Source of the DNA: UBA1422 sp041859095
GTDB lineage: Bacteria; Bacillota; Clostridia; Peptostreptococcales; Anaerovoracaceae
DNA: 64,000 nucleotides
Direction: 5' to 3'
Assembly: GCA_041859095.1 (NCBI GenBank)
Contig: JBHEKY010000018.1
Coordinates: 1-64,000, forward strand
Shown: positions 9,694 through 18,487 of the stretch, one piece after another
Position numbering within the stretch: position 1 is the stretch's first letter
How the letters are laid out: each line of letters begins with the position of its first letter
Notes under the pieces: generated by a model
Database searches by the model: none
What the model was told of the DNA's origin: nothing
What the model saw: the letters and a program-made list of their open reading frames with translations, nothing else
Made by a program: the position numbers and the translations under genes

Positions 9694-11118
9694 ATGGGCG
9701 GAATATTTGGCGTCGTATCAAAGAATGATTGTGTTGTAGATGTCTTTTTTGGGACAGACTACCACTCCCACTTAGGGACAAAAAAAGGCGGAATGTGTAT
9801 TTTAGAAGAGAACAGCTTCAACTGTGCGATTCATAATATCGAAAATTCACCTTTCAGAAGCAAATTTGAAGATGAAATCGGAGAAATGAGCGGCAACTTC
9901 GGATTGGGTTCCATCAGTGACGGAGATCCTCAACCCTTGACCATCCTCAGCAGCCAGGGGGAATATGCCATCGCCACGGTTGGCCGAATCAACAACAAAA
10001 AAGAGCTGGCACAAGAGCTGTTGGCCAAAGGGTATGGTCAGTTTATGGCTACAAACGGCGGACGAATCAACAGCACCGAAATGGTTGCAGCCCTGGTTTC
10101 CATGGGACGAAGCGTGGTGGAAGGGATTCGCATCGCGCAAGAGCGGATTGACGGCTCTATGACAATCTTGATTATGACCAAAGACGGCATGTACGCTGCT
10201 AGAGATAAGTATGGCAGGACCCCACTGATTATTGGAAAGAAGTGTGGGGACAGCTATTGCGCCGCATCCGAATCATTTGCTTTTATCAACATTGGTTACA
10301 AATTTAAACGGGAACTGGGCCCCGGAGAAATCGCATTTCTGACTGCGGATGAAGAAAAAACCGTGGTTCCGCCCAATGAAAAAATGCGGATATGCACCTT
10401 CCTTTGGACTTACTTTGGATATACCCCATCCGTCTATGAAGGCGAAAATGTAGAGCTGGTCCGAAACCGGAACGGTGCTATTATTGCGGAGGGCGATGTA
10501 GGTTTAGAGGTGGATTATGTAGCCGGAGTGCCTGACAGTGGGGTTGCCCATGCATTGGGTTATGCCAATGGTTCCAAGATTCCGTATGCAAGACCTTTGA
10601 TTAAATACACGCCAACCTGGCCTCGAAGCTTTATGCCACAGAACCAAAAGGCAAGAGAACTCATCGCAAAAATGAAGTTGGTACCTGTTTTCCAGATTAT
10701 AAAAGGGAAACGGTTTGTTTTGGTGGATGACTCTATCGTTCGAGGCACGCAGCTTCGAGATACCGTCAGCTACCTGCAGGAAAACGGCGCGAAAGAAATT
10801 CACGTTCGTTCCGCTTGCCCACCCATTATGTATGGCTGTAAATACCTGAACTTTTCCAGATCGGTCAGCGACAACGAGCTGATTGCAAGGCGAGCTATCC
10901 GTGAATTGGAGTCCATCGCAGCGGACCAAGCCATTCCCGCTGACGTTTTGGCGGAGTATGCGGAGAGCACCACAGACAGACACGCCAAAATGGTCGATTT
11001 GATCAAAGATAGACTAGGGTTTGATTCCCTTCGATATCAGAGCCTTGAGGACGTTATTCGCGCAACGGAAGTGGATGGCTGCAAGCTGTGCACCTACTGC
11101 TGGAACGGAAAAGAATAG
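9694..11118 (+). CDS. purF: PRPP amidotransferase homologue lacking the N-terminal glutaminase Cys
   Basis: 474 residues with the overall PurF layout: an N-terminal Ntn-like domain then a phosphoribosyltransferase domain with PRPP loop FVLVDDSIVRGTQ near residues 340-352 and a Cys-rich end CKLCTYCWNG. It occupies the purF slot of the operon. Oddity: PurF glutaminases begin (M)CGIFG, with Cys1 as nucleophile. This protein begins MGGIFGVV, and the usual HRGQ glutamine-site motif reads HLGTKKGG. The glutamine-hydrolysing site therefore looks lost. I recall similar MGGFFG-type proteins from other Clostridia, so it is probably a real subfamily. It may use free ammonia, take ammonia from a partner glutaminase, or be a non-canonical paralogue of a true PurF elsewhere. 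Confidence 0.8.
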   Translation: MGGIFGVVSKNDCVVDVFFGTDYHSHLGTKKGGMCILEENSFNCAIHNIENSPFRSKFEDEIGEMSGNFGLGSISDGDPQPLTILSSQGEYAIATVGRINNKKELAQELLAKGYGQFMATNGGRINSTEMVAALVSMGRSVVEGIRIAQERIDGSMTILIMTKDGMYAARDKYGRTPLIIGKKCGDSYCAASESFAFINIGYKFKRELGPGEIAFLTADEEKTVVPPNEKMRICTFLWTYFGYTPSVYEGENVELVRNRNGAIIAEGDVGLEVDYVAGVPDSGVAHALGYANGSKIPYARPLIKYTPTWPRSFMPQNQKARELIAKMKLVPVFQIIKGKRFVLVDDSIVRGTQLRDTVSYLQENGAKEIHVRSACPPIMYGCKYLNFSRSVSDNELIARRAIRELESIAADQAIPADVLAEYAESTTDRHAKMVDLIKDRLGFDSLRYQSLEDVIRATEVDGCKLCTYCWNGKE

Positions 11119-11127
11119 GAGAACATT

Positions 11128-12804
11128 ATGCGCGCACTGATTAGCGTATCCGACAAAACTGGGGTGGTGGAATTTGCACGAGCTCTATCTGAACTAAACA
11201 TTGAAATTGTCTCAACCGGCGGGACCTTTAAGGTCTTGAAGGAAGCCGGAATCCCGGTGACCCCGATCGATCAGATCACCGGGTTCCCAGAATGCCTGGA
11301 TGGCCGGGTCAAAACCCTCCATCCGGCCGTACACGGCGGCATTCTGGCCCGCCGCGATTTGGCGGATCACATGCAACAGATTCAGAAATTGGAAATCACC
11401 CCCATAGATATCGTGGCCATCAACCTGTACCCGTTCAAAGCAACCATCCAAAAGCCGGATGTCACCCTGGCCGACGCCATCGAAAACATTGATATCGGCG
11501 GACCGGCCATGCTGCGATCTTCTGCGAAGAACCATGACGGCGTCATCGTCCTTTGCGATCCTACCGATTACAAGTCGGTGATTGGCGACTTAAAATCCGG
11601 CGAAAAGCCCGTGCCCTCCATCGACAGCGTGCCCCAACCAACCCGTTTCAAACTTGCTCTGAAAGTTTTCCGCCACACGGCGGCTTATGACGCCATGATT
11701 GCCGGCTACCTTCAGACTCGAATCGGTGCAACCGCTGAGGCATCCGAGACTGCTACATTTGTTGGAACTGAACAACCGCAACCTGCGGCATTGGAAATGC
11801 CGGAACAGCTGACCTTAACCTTCGAAAAAATTCAGACGCTGCGGTATGGTGAAAACGCCCACCAACAGGGAACCTATTATCAGGAAATTCAGCCTTACTC
11901 GGGTGCATTGGTCCATGCGGTTCAACTTCATGGCAAGGAGCTTTCGTACAATAACATCAACGACGCCAACGGCGCGCTGGAATGCCTGAAGGAATTTGTT
12001 TGTGGCATTGATGAACCAGGTTGTTGCGGTGCCATTAAAACCGGTACTTGCTGTAGCAAACCGGCAGTGGTTGCGGTGAAGCACGCCAATCCATGCGGAG
12101 TCGCCACAGGAGAAACATTGCTTGACGCTTATCAAAAGGCACATGATTGTGATCCCGTATCGATCTTTGGTGGCATTGTTGCCTTAAGCCAACTGGTTGA
12201 CCTGGCCACCGCAGAAGAAATCAGTAAAATATTTGTTGAGATTGTTCTTGCCCCAGGATTCGCTCCGGAAGCGTTGGAACTTCTCAGTAGGAAACCTAGT
12301 GTTCGCCTATTGCAATTAGACGATATAGGCGGAAAGCCAGCATCTCCCCGACTTGACCTAAAAAAAGTCAGCGGAGGGCTTCTGGTTCAAAACGCCGATG
12401 ACATCCTATACAACAAGGACGACCTAAAATGCGTGACCAAAGCAGTTCCAACGGAAGCTCAGCTTGCCGACATGGAAATTGCTATGAAGGTGGTCAAGCA
12501 TGTGAAATCCAACGGCATTGTTTTTGTGAAAGACGGCCAGACCATTGCCATTGGTCCGGGCCAAACCAATCGAATCTGGGCAGTGAAGAATGCCATCAGG
12601 CAGTGCAACTACGACATGAAAGGTTGCGTGATGGCATCCGACGCCTTCTTCCCCTTTGATGATTGTGTCACTGAGGCGGCGTCCGCCGGTGCCGTTGCGA
12701 TTATTCAGCCCGGCGGTTCCCTACGGGATCAGGATTCCATCGACAAAGCCAACGAACTTGGCATCGCCATGGTTTTCACCGGTACAAGACACTTCAAGCA
12801 TTAA
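11128..12804 (+). CDS. purH: Bifunctional AICAR transformylase / IMP cyclohydrolase
   Basis: Carries out the last two steps to IMP. 558 residues (usual about 510-530). The N-terminal MGS-like IMP cyclohydrolase domain shows ALISVSDKTGVVEFA, STGGTFKVLKEAGIPV and GGPAMLRSSAKNHDGV. The C-terminal transformylase shows LRYGENAHQQGTYY, KELSYNNINDANGALE and VKHANPCGVATGE. The slight excess length comes from inserts such as the Cys-rich GIDEPGCCGAIKTGTCCSKP before the KHANPCG motif. AGGAGA precedes the ATG, 9 bases after the PurF-like gene. Confidence 0.95.
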   Translation: MRALISVSDKTGVVEFARALSELNIEIVSTGGTFKVLKEAGIPVTPIDQITGFPECLDGRVKTLHPAVHGGILARRDLADHMQQIQKLEITPIDIVAINLYPFKATIQKPDVTLADAIENIDIGGPAMLRSSAKNHDGVIVLCDPTDYKSVIGDLKSGEKPVPSIDSVPQPTRFKLALKVFRHTAAYDAMIAGYLQTRIGATAEASETATFVGTEQPQPAALEMPEQLTLTFEKIQTLRYGENAHQQGTYYQEIQPYSGALVHAVQLHGKELSYNNINDANGALECLKEFVCGIDEPGCCGAIKTGTCCSKPAVVAVKHANPCGVATGETLLDAYQKAHDCDPVSIFGGIVALSQLVDLATAEEISKIFVEIVLAPGFAPEALELLSRKPSVRLLQLDDIGGKPASPRLDLKKVSGGLLVQNADDILYNKDDLKCVTKAVPTEAQLADMEIAMKVVKHVKSNGIVFVKDGQTIAIGPGQTNRIWAVKNAIRQCNYDMKGCVMASDAFFPFDDCVTEAASAGAVAIIQPGGSLRDQDSIDKANELGIAMVFTGTRHFKH

Positions 12805-12819
12805 GCGAAAGGACTCCTT

Positions 12820-14163
12820 ATGAAAGTACTCGTTGTTGGCGGTGGTGGCAGAGAACACGCCATTGTCTGGAAACTGGCGCAAAGCAAACACGTCACCGAA
12901 CTTTTTTGTGCTCCCGGCAATCCCGGTATCGCTGAGCTAGCCTGGTGCGTGGATATTGATTCGGAAGATATCGACGGTATCTGCGGCTTTGCCAAAGCCG
13001 AAAAAATTGACCTGGCAGTCATCGGTCCGGAAGTGCCACTGGCCATGGGCATTGTCGATCGCCTTTTCGAGGCGGGGATTCGTGCCTTCGGACCAAACAA
13101 GAGCTGCGCAAGGTTAGAAGCCAGCAAGGCGTTTACAAAAAGCTTTCTTTCACGCCACCAAATTCCCACGGCGGGGTACAGAGAATTCACAGACAAAGCA
13201 ACGCTCCTAGCCAATATCGGGATCTTCGGATTCCCCATGGTCATCAAAGCCGATGGCCTAGCTGCCGGGAAGGGTGTGGTCATTGCAGACAATCATCAGG
13301 ATGCGGTGGATGCCATTGAGGAAATGATGGGCGCTCGGGTCTTCGGCACAGCCGGAGACAAAGTAGTGGTGGAAGAGTATCTGACAGGCATTGAAGCCTC
13401 CATGCTTTGCTTTGTGGACCATCACACCATCGCTCCCATGGCATCCGCTCAAGATTATAAGCGGATTTTTGATGGTGACCTGGGGCCTAACACCGGAGGC
13501 ATGGGGACCTACTCCCCCTCCCTGATTTTCAATGCAGCACTGGAGGATCAAATCAGAAAGGAAATTCTGGCACCGACCCTGGCGGGATTTCAGGCGGATG
13601 GACTGGACTTTCAGGGAGTGCTGTTCATTGGACTGATGATTTCCGAGGAAGGGCCTAAAGTAATTGAATTTAACAACCGCTTTGGCGATCCGGAAACCCA
13701 ATCCATATTGCCCAGAATGGAAAACGACTTGCTTGAAGTTTTATTGGCTGTTTGTGATAATCGACTTTCAGAAATCACATTAGCGTGGAGCCACAAATCG
13801 GCGGTTTGTGTGGTGCTGGCTGCGCCAGGCTATCCTGGTAGCTATGAAAAAGGATTGCCAATTTCTGGGCTCGAACAATTTGTTGCCGGTTCAATTTCAC
13901 TAGCAGACAATACCAGTCATACGGCATCCTTCGATTGCGGCACGGAAGGCAAGTCCGACGTGATGATTTTTCATGCCGGGACAGGGTTTTCTTCGACATC
14001 TGGCTCCGATATGATTGTCACCTCCGGTGGTCGAGTTTTGGGGGTCACGGCAATGGGCGATACCCACGAGGATGCTAGAAACAAAGCCTACGATAATCTA
14101 AAAAAAGTTCATTTCAAAGGCATGCAATACCGTAAGGACATTGGCCAGATTGTTCAGAAGTAG
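12820..14163 (+). CDS. purD: Phosphoribosylamine-glycine ligase (GAR synthetase)
   Basis: Makes GAR from phosphoribosylamine, glycine and ATP. 447 residues with an ATP-grasp fold. Seen: VLVVGGGGREHAI at the N-terminus, LAVIGPEVPLAMGIVD, the ATP-grasp segment VIKADGLAAGKGVVIAD, NTGGMGTYSP, and the metal-binding region VIEFNNRFGDPETQ. AAAGGA precedes the ATG. Last gene of the purine operon; I see no clear terminator after it. Confidence 0.95.
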   Translation: MKVLVVGGGGREHAIVWKLAQSKHVTELFCAPGNPGIAELAWCVDIDSEDIDGICGFAKAEKIDLAVIGPEVPLAMGIVDRLFEAGIRAFGPNKSCARLEASKAFTKSFLSRHQIPTAGYREFTDKATLLANIGIFGFPMVIKADGLAAGKGVVIADNHQDAVDAIEEMMGARVFGTAGDKVVVEEYLTGIEASMLCFVDHHTIAPMASAQDYKRIFDGDLGPNTGGMGTYSPSLIFNAALEDQIRKEILAPTLAGFQADGLDFQGVLFIGLMISEEGPKVIEFNNRFGDPETQSILPRMENDLLEVLLAVCDNRLSEITLAWSHKSAVCVVLAAPGYPGSYEKGLPISGLEQFVAGSISLADNTSHTASFDCGTEGKSDVMIFHAGTGFSSTSGSDMIVTSGGRVLGVTAMGDTHEDARNKAYDNLKKVHFKGMQYRKDIGQIVQK

Positions 14164-14203
14164 GCACGAATATCCAGACTTGCCTCTTGGCATGAACAAT
14201 TGC

Positions 14204-14231
14204 TTGCAACCGCATCTAAAAGTGCTACAAT
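14204..14231 (+). promoter_or_regulatory. Candidate sigma-A promoter for the radical SAM operon
   Basis: TTGCAA (14204-14209), a 16-bp spacer, TACAAT (14226-14231). It lies about 70 bases before the membrane-protein gene and after purD, suggesting the three-gene operon is transcribed separately from the purine genes. Confidence 0.5.
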
Positions 14232-14302
14232 TATATCAAATATACCATTGGACAACATGAATTGCTGAAATGAAGTATTCCATATTGCGAAAGGAGGAAA
14301 AG

Positions 14303-15205
14303 ATGAACGACACGGTTCAAAAGCCGGCAGTTTCTATGATTCCTATTCCTACCGGTGCCGTTGAATCAGAAAAGGACTACGAGTGGGAGAGCGAGGAAAT
14401 AACCGGTATAGTGGAGAACGATTCCCAGGCAGGGATGGGAGAAATGCCAAGGCAGGGTCTTTGGAAGTTACTTAAAACCATTGTTACAAGCAACTATAAG
14501 TCATTTCCAAAGAGAATTCTGAAAGACCTCATCTGGGTTGGACCCTTGGCAGTGGTATGGATTTTGCTTTGGTCAATCAATGGAATGACCATGTATACGC
14601 TTCCGGGACCTGTTGGAACCCTGGCGTGGGTAGCGATATTTCTAACAGCCACCTACAACGGATTTTTGGGCAAGGCTGCGTTTGTTACAGTCTTTAGTAG
14701 AACTTTTATTCCCATGATGAAGGGAATCGCAAAGGGAGAACGGCAAGCCATTGGTGCGCGTTACAAAAAAACCTGGAAATTAATTACGAATCTTATTTCA
14801 ACCGGCAAACAGTCCGCAGCAAAAATGATGCTGATGAGTGCCGGTGTCGGGCTCATTGCATCTAATCTTCTCACACGCAATAATAAAATTGACAAGTATT
14901 TCATTTGCCTCCTTTGTGCGACGGCAATTTTTGACGACCTATCAAAAGGACAAGGAAGCATGGTGGTGAGGTTGACCTCGGCAGCATTAAGGGACATCCC
15001 GATGATGGTTGGCCAGGCGGTTTCAGTAAACATGAGAACGACCTACTTGTGCTTAACCGGATTCGCAGGTGGCTTAATCTTAGCCATAGTCCCCGGGCAA
15101 TTTGTTAACTCGTTTTACAGCCCAATGGGGGCAATTTTTGGTGCAATCGTGCTAGTGGCAGGAGTTGTGCTTCATTTTGTTGGTGGCAAAAATGCAACAG
15201 GGTGA
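14303..15205 (+). CDS. Multi-pass membrane protein of unknown function, first gene of the radical SAM operon
   Basis: I do not recognise this 300-residue family. The first ~65 residues are hydrophilic and acidic, then a basic stretch (SNYKSFPKRILKD) leads into hydrophobic spans at about 80-100, 105-130, 180-200, 215-235 and two near the C-terminus (about 250-295). The frame opens at 14270, but ATG 14303 follows AAAGGAGG at 14290-14297. It overlaps the radical SAM gene by 14 bases. By context it could be the transporter, membrane anchor or receptor for whatever the radical SAM enzyme and the TNSSSSSF protein make, but nothing in its sequence proves that. Confidence 0.75.
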   Translation: MNDTVQKPAVSMIPIPTGAVESEKDYEWESEEITGIVENDSQAGMGEMPRQGLWKLLKTIVTSNYKSFPKRILKDLIWVGPLAVVWILLWSINGMTMYTLPGPVGTLAWVAIFLTATYNGFLGKAAFVTVFSRTFIPMMKGIAKGERQAIGARYKKTWKLITNLISTGKQSAAKMMLMSAGVGLIASNLLTRNNKIDKYFICLLCATAIFDDLSKGQGSMVVRLTSAALRDIPMMVGQAVSVNMRTTYLCLTGFAGGLILAIVPGQFVNSFYSPMGAIFGAIVLVAGVVLHFVGGKNATG

Positions 15206-16292
15206 AAACGGCTGGTTTGTTCTAGAAGATGAAAATGCGCCATTTCGGAGTCACTTTAACCGAAAAAATGGACAGTATCTTCGGACTGGTTTGTTGGATG
15301 AAAATGGCAAAGACACAGGGGCAGAACCATTCTCCTCTTCATTTCCCCATTTGCTCGACGTGGGCATTATGGGAAGTTGTGGGCATGGCCTGTCTGGGCT
15401 ATGCAAAGAAGCGGGAGATTATTGTTACCAGAGTGGTGCATCGAAGGTTCAGGACAACATGACCCTTGAGGACTTTAAAAGGATTGTCGATGAATCCAAA
15501 GGAAAAGTGTTCCAATTTGCACTTGGTGGAAGGGGCGACCCGGATCAGCATGAGCAGTTTGAAGAGTTCCTGAAGTATTCAAGAAAAAACGGCATTATCC
15601 CAAATCTGACAACATCCGGATATGGGTTGACCAAAGAGCAGGCGCAACTGATTGCGACCCATTGCGGGGCCGTCGCGGTTAGCTGGTATCGAAACCAATA
15701 CACCTATCAAGCCATTGAGATGCTGATCAACGCGGGGGCTAAAGTAAATATTCATTACGTACTGAGCAAAGACAGCCTGGAGGAAGCGATTCAAATCCTC
15801 GAGCAGCAAACCTTGCCAAAAGGTGTAAACAGGATTGTATTTTTACTTTTCAAGCCGGTTGGCCAAGGAAAGAAAGAGCAAATTTTAAAACCAGACAGAC
15901 GGACCGCACATTTTTTTTCCTTGATGGACACAGAATACGGACTAGCCAAATCAGGATTTGATAGTTGCATGGTCCCCGGTGTTTTAAATAGCACCTATGT
16001 GGTGGACCCGGATTGCTTTGATGCCTGCGAAGCCGGCAGATACTCAGCCTATATCACACCGGATATGATGATGACCCCCTGTAGCTTCGATCAGAATTGC
16101 AACTTTGGGGTATCGCTCAAAGAAAAATCTTTACACGACGCGTGGAACAGCGTACCTTTTATTCAGTTTAGAGATAGGCTATCCAAGGCCTGCCCGGACT
16201 GTTCCAAACGTAGCAACTGTTTCGGGGGATGTCCAATTGTGCCCGAAATAACCCTTTGTGATGATGAACACAGAAGGAGTGAAAGAATATGA
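15192..16292 (+). CDS. Radical SAM/SPASM-like protein with unusual N-terminal cysteine spacing
   Basis: 366 residues. The C-terminus has a clear SPASM-type set of cysteines: CEAGRYSAYITPDMMMTPC, then CPDCSKRSNCFGGCPI. SPASM domains bind auxiliary Fe-S clusters in enzymes that modify peptides. The N-terminal segment has Cys63, Cys71 and Cys78 in SCGHGLSGLCKEAGDYCYQ, a C-x7-C-x6-C arrangement instead of the canonical C-x3-C-x2-C. The last Cys is followed by Tyr as in ordinary radical SAM proteins, and FALGGRGDPDQHEQFEEFL resembles the strand-2 GGEP region. The frame opens at 15165, but ATG 15192 fits the operon overlap better. The stop overlaps the next start (ATGA). Likely role: peptide or protein modification; substrate possibly the downstream protein. 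Confidence 0.75.
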   Translation: MQQGENGWFVLEDENAPFRSHFNRKNGQYLRTGLLDENGKDTGAEPFSSSFPHLLDVGIMGSCGHGLSGLCKEAGDYCYQSGASKVQDNMTLEDFKRIVDESKGKVFQFALGGRGDPDQHEQFEEFLKYSRKNGIIPNLTTSGYGLTKEQAQLIATHCGAVAVSWYRNQYTYQAIEMLINAGAKVNIHYVLSKDSLEEAIQILEQQTLPKGVNRIVFLLFKPVGQGKKEQILKPDRRTAHFFSLMDTEYGLAKSGFDSCMVPGVLNSTYVVDPDCFDACEAGRYSAYITPDMMMTPCSFDQNCNFGVSLKEKSLHDAWNSVPFIQFRDRLSKACPDCSKRSNCFGGCPIVPEITLCDDEHRRSERI

Positions 16293-18283
16293 AATATAGA
16301 ACAGACTTTGTAACGAATTCCAGCAGCAGCAGTTTTGCCGCTGCCGCAGTTACCACCGTTGCCGGCATTCTTGCTTCTTGCAATTGCACTTCGGTGGATC
16401 CTAGTGAAAAAGATCCCGAAGAAAACATGGGCGATGATGAAATATTTCTCCAAAAAACCATGATGCCGGAGGGTATTACCAAAATGGTAGCCGGCGGAGA
16501 ACCCGTTTTCCTATATGCCCAGCTTTGTCAGATGACCGAAAAAGGCATTCAAGTGTTGGATGAACCAACCCAATCAATTACATTCAGCGTTTCTACGGGT
16601 GGGAAATATGTCAAACTTGGAGAGGTTCAGATGGCAGGAGATTTCGCTGCTGTGGACGCATCCGGCGTAACACCTGATGAGCCCGGAACCCCGCCGCAGA
16701 AAGTGGTCATCAAAGCCACTTGCAGGCACAAGAAAAAGAGATACACTGCCTCCTTCCGCCTGGCGTTTGAAGCGGAAGCGGAGTTGATTGTGAAGCCGGC
16801 AAAACTGAACTTCCTGAGTAAGTCAGGGGAAAGCGGTGAGTGTGCCGTTCAAATTAAGAATAGTGGACCGGATCCATGGGCGCTTCACTTAGAAGCAGAC
16901 CATTGGGCTGAAGGAATTTGTTCGTTCAGCCTGGAGGATATTTCCGACAAAGGAGACAAGGCGAAATTAAAGGTCTTTGAAGATGACCGTGAGGAAGTGA
17001 CCGGAAGTAAAACCGATCATTATTCCAAAGGGAAGCTAACCGTAACCGGCACTTGCGGAGACAAAGAGCTAACGGATTACACTGAGGTGTATATTTGGCG
17101 TGAAGGCTTATTTAGAATGGAAAGCAATGATGAAGACCGGGAGACCGGGGATATCATCATAAAGGCCGACAAAGATGAGCAGGAGGTCATGAAAAAATCC
17201 GTCTTCGACCTTCGTTATATGCGATGGAACGAATCCACAAAATCGCTGAAATGTGATACGGAAACCTTTGCCACAGATGATTTCACTTTTGGCACGCCGG
17301 AACCCAAAGATGCTGGCGCGGAAGCGATACTTGAAACATCCAACATCACCTTTGCCTATGACGGCGCACGTCCATCGAACCTGCCATCCGGGAAGTTTTT
17401 TGTGAGTATCGACAAGGTCATTCCTGGAAAGCGTGGAGAACGGTTCCGATTTGATGTGACCGCCACATTGGACAGCGGAGAGGACTTTTATGAAGTGACG
17501 ATTCCTTTCGCAATATCCCCGGCTTTCTTATCTGAAGGTTCCGCCGAGTGGCAGAAAGAATATGAATATTGTAAGAAGATCATCAATGAGTTTTTCCCGG
17601 ATTCCCGCAAAGCCGCAAAACTGGCAGAGCTGGAAGAGTGTAAGCACTATATGGGCGCAGCGGACCTGAAGCTATACAGAAAAGAAACTTGGAGTGTTGC
17701 TTATGACATCGTCATGAAACAAAAGGAGAGCTACGATAGCGATGCGGCATGGTACGATTGGGCAATGTACACCGCAGAGTGGGTGCAGTGGCTGAACGAT
17801 AGGGCATTCAACACTGTCGTTTCAACACTAACAGGACCCCTAGGGGCCGTTGTTGCTGGGCAGTGTAAGGAACTGATTCAGGATTTGATCGCCAAGTACG
17901 TTCTTGTCAAAGCTACCGACACATGGACAGATATCTGCTATGACTTATTATATTCCAGGTTCTCAAGCTTATTTGGAACAGTAGTGGACAGCAAGTATTT
18001 CTCTGATCCGTCGCTGGGTAAAAAATGGATTGGAATGTATTTCATGTATCGATGGACCTACCACTGGGCATTTGATTATGAAGGGAAAGAAAGAAAAGGT
18101 TGCTTTGAAGGACTTCGATCAGCCTGTGCGGACTTGACCGGCGTGGGAATGGAAGAGTACATGAAACCTTTCATCAAACTCATGGCGGGGAAGGGCGGCT
18201 TCAAGCAGAATATGGATATCGACGATTATGTGGCAAAAACAATCGCCGCAGTCAAACCATACTTGTCAGGTCTCATGGAATAA
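16289..18283 (+). CDS. Large protein with N-terminal TNSSSSSF motif and possible lipobox
   Basis: 664 residues, coupled to the radical SAM gene by a 4-base ATGA overlap. It begins MKYRTDFVTNSSSSSF, a leader-like motif I recall at the start of many otherwise unrelated clostridial proteins and whose function I do not know. Next comes a mildly hydrophobic stretch ending GILASC, which fits a lipobox (Cys near residue 31), so the protein could be an exported lipoprotein. Residues ~60-430 look beta-rich and acidic (repeated Ig-like stretches). Residues ~440-664 look helical and aromatic-rich (DAAWYDWAMYTAEWVQW). The Ser run could be a target for the upstream enzyme; this is inference. Confidence 0.7.
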   Translation: MKYRTDFVTNSSSSSFAAAAVTTVAGILASCNCTSVDPSEKDPEENMGDDEIFLQKTMMPEGITKMVAGGEPVFLYAQLCQMTEKGIQVLDEPTQSITFSVSTGGKYVKLGEVQMAGDFAAVDASGVTPDEPGTPPQKVVIKATCRHKKKRYTASFRLAFEAEAELIVKPAKLNFLSKSGESGECAVQIKNSGPDPWALHLEADHWAEGICSFSLEDISDKGDKAKLKVFEDDREEVTGSKTDHYSKGKLTVTGTCGDKELTDYTEVYIWREGLFRMESNDEDRETGDIIIKADKDEQEVMKKSVFDLRYMRWNESTKSLKCDTETFATDDFTFGTPEPKDAGAEAILETSNITFAYDGARPSNLPSGKFFVSIDKVIPGKRGERFRFDVTATLDSGEDFYEVTIPFAISPAFLSEGSAEWQKEYEYCKKIINEFFPDSRKAAKLAELEECKHYMGAADLKLYRKETWSVAYDIVMKQKESYDSDAAWYDWAMYTAEWVQWLNDRAFNTVVSTLTGPLGAVVAGQCKELIQDLIAKYVLVKATDTWTDICYDLLYSRFSSLFGTVVDSKYFSDPSLGKKWIGMYFMYRWTYHWAFDYEGKERKGCFEGLRSACADLTGVGMEEYMKPFIKLMAGKGGFKQNMDIDDYVAKTIAAVKPYLSGLME

Positions 18284-18344
18284 GGGGTTGCGAAACTCAT
18301 AAGAAATTTCGCATGAAGGTTTCAACGCAAGAATACTAATTTAT

Positions 18345-18405
18345 AATATATATTGCCTAATGAAAATATTGCATATAACATGCAAAATATTAGGCAATAT
18401 ATATT
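18345..18405. repeat. 17-bp perfect inverted repeat with nested hairpin
   Basis: The 17 bases at 18345-18361 (ending GCCTAAT) pair perfectly with 18389-18405 (starting ATTAGGC). Inside, TTGCAT (18369-18374) pairs with ATGCAA (18380-18385). It is followed by TTTTTA, so it could terminate the radical SAM operon. Its symmetry and position 20-80 bases before the fic promoter also fit an operator. Confidence 0.75.
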
Positions 18406-18423
18406 TTTATTTAGCCAAAACCA

Positions 18424-18452
18424 TTGTTTTATGCTTAAAATAAATATATAAT
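18424..18452 (+). promoter_or_regulatory. Candidate sigma-A promoter of the fic operon
   Basis: TTGTTT (18424-18429), a 17-bp spacer, perfect TATAAT (18447-18452), 35 bases before the fic start. Confidence 0.6.
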
Positions 18453-18487
18453 TATGCAATAAAAAAATGTTGACTGAAGGAGGCGCA

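Noticed and set aside
14188..14205. Sigma-54-like TGGCAT...TTGCTT before the radical SAM operon
   Set aside because: GG and GC are 11 bases apart instead of 10, and a normal sigma-A promoter overlaps it. No link to the sigma-54 cluster.
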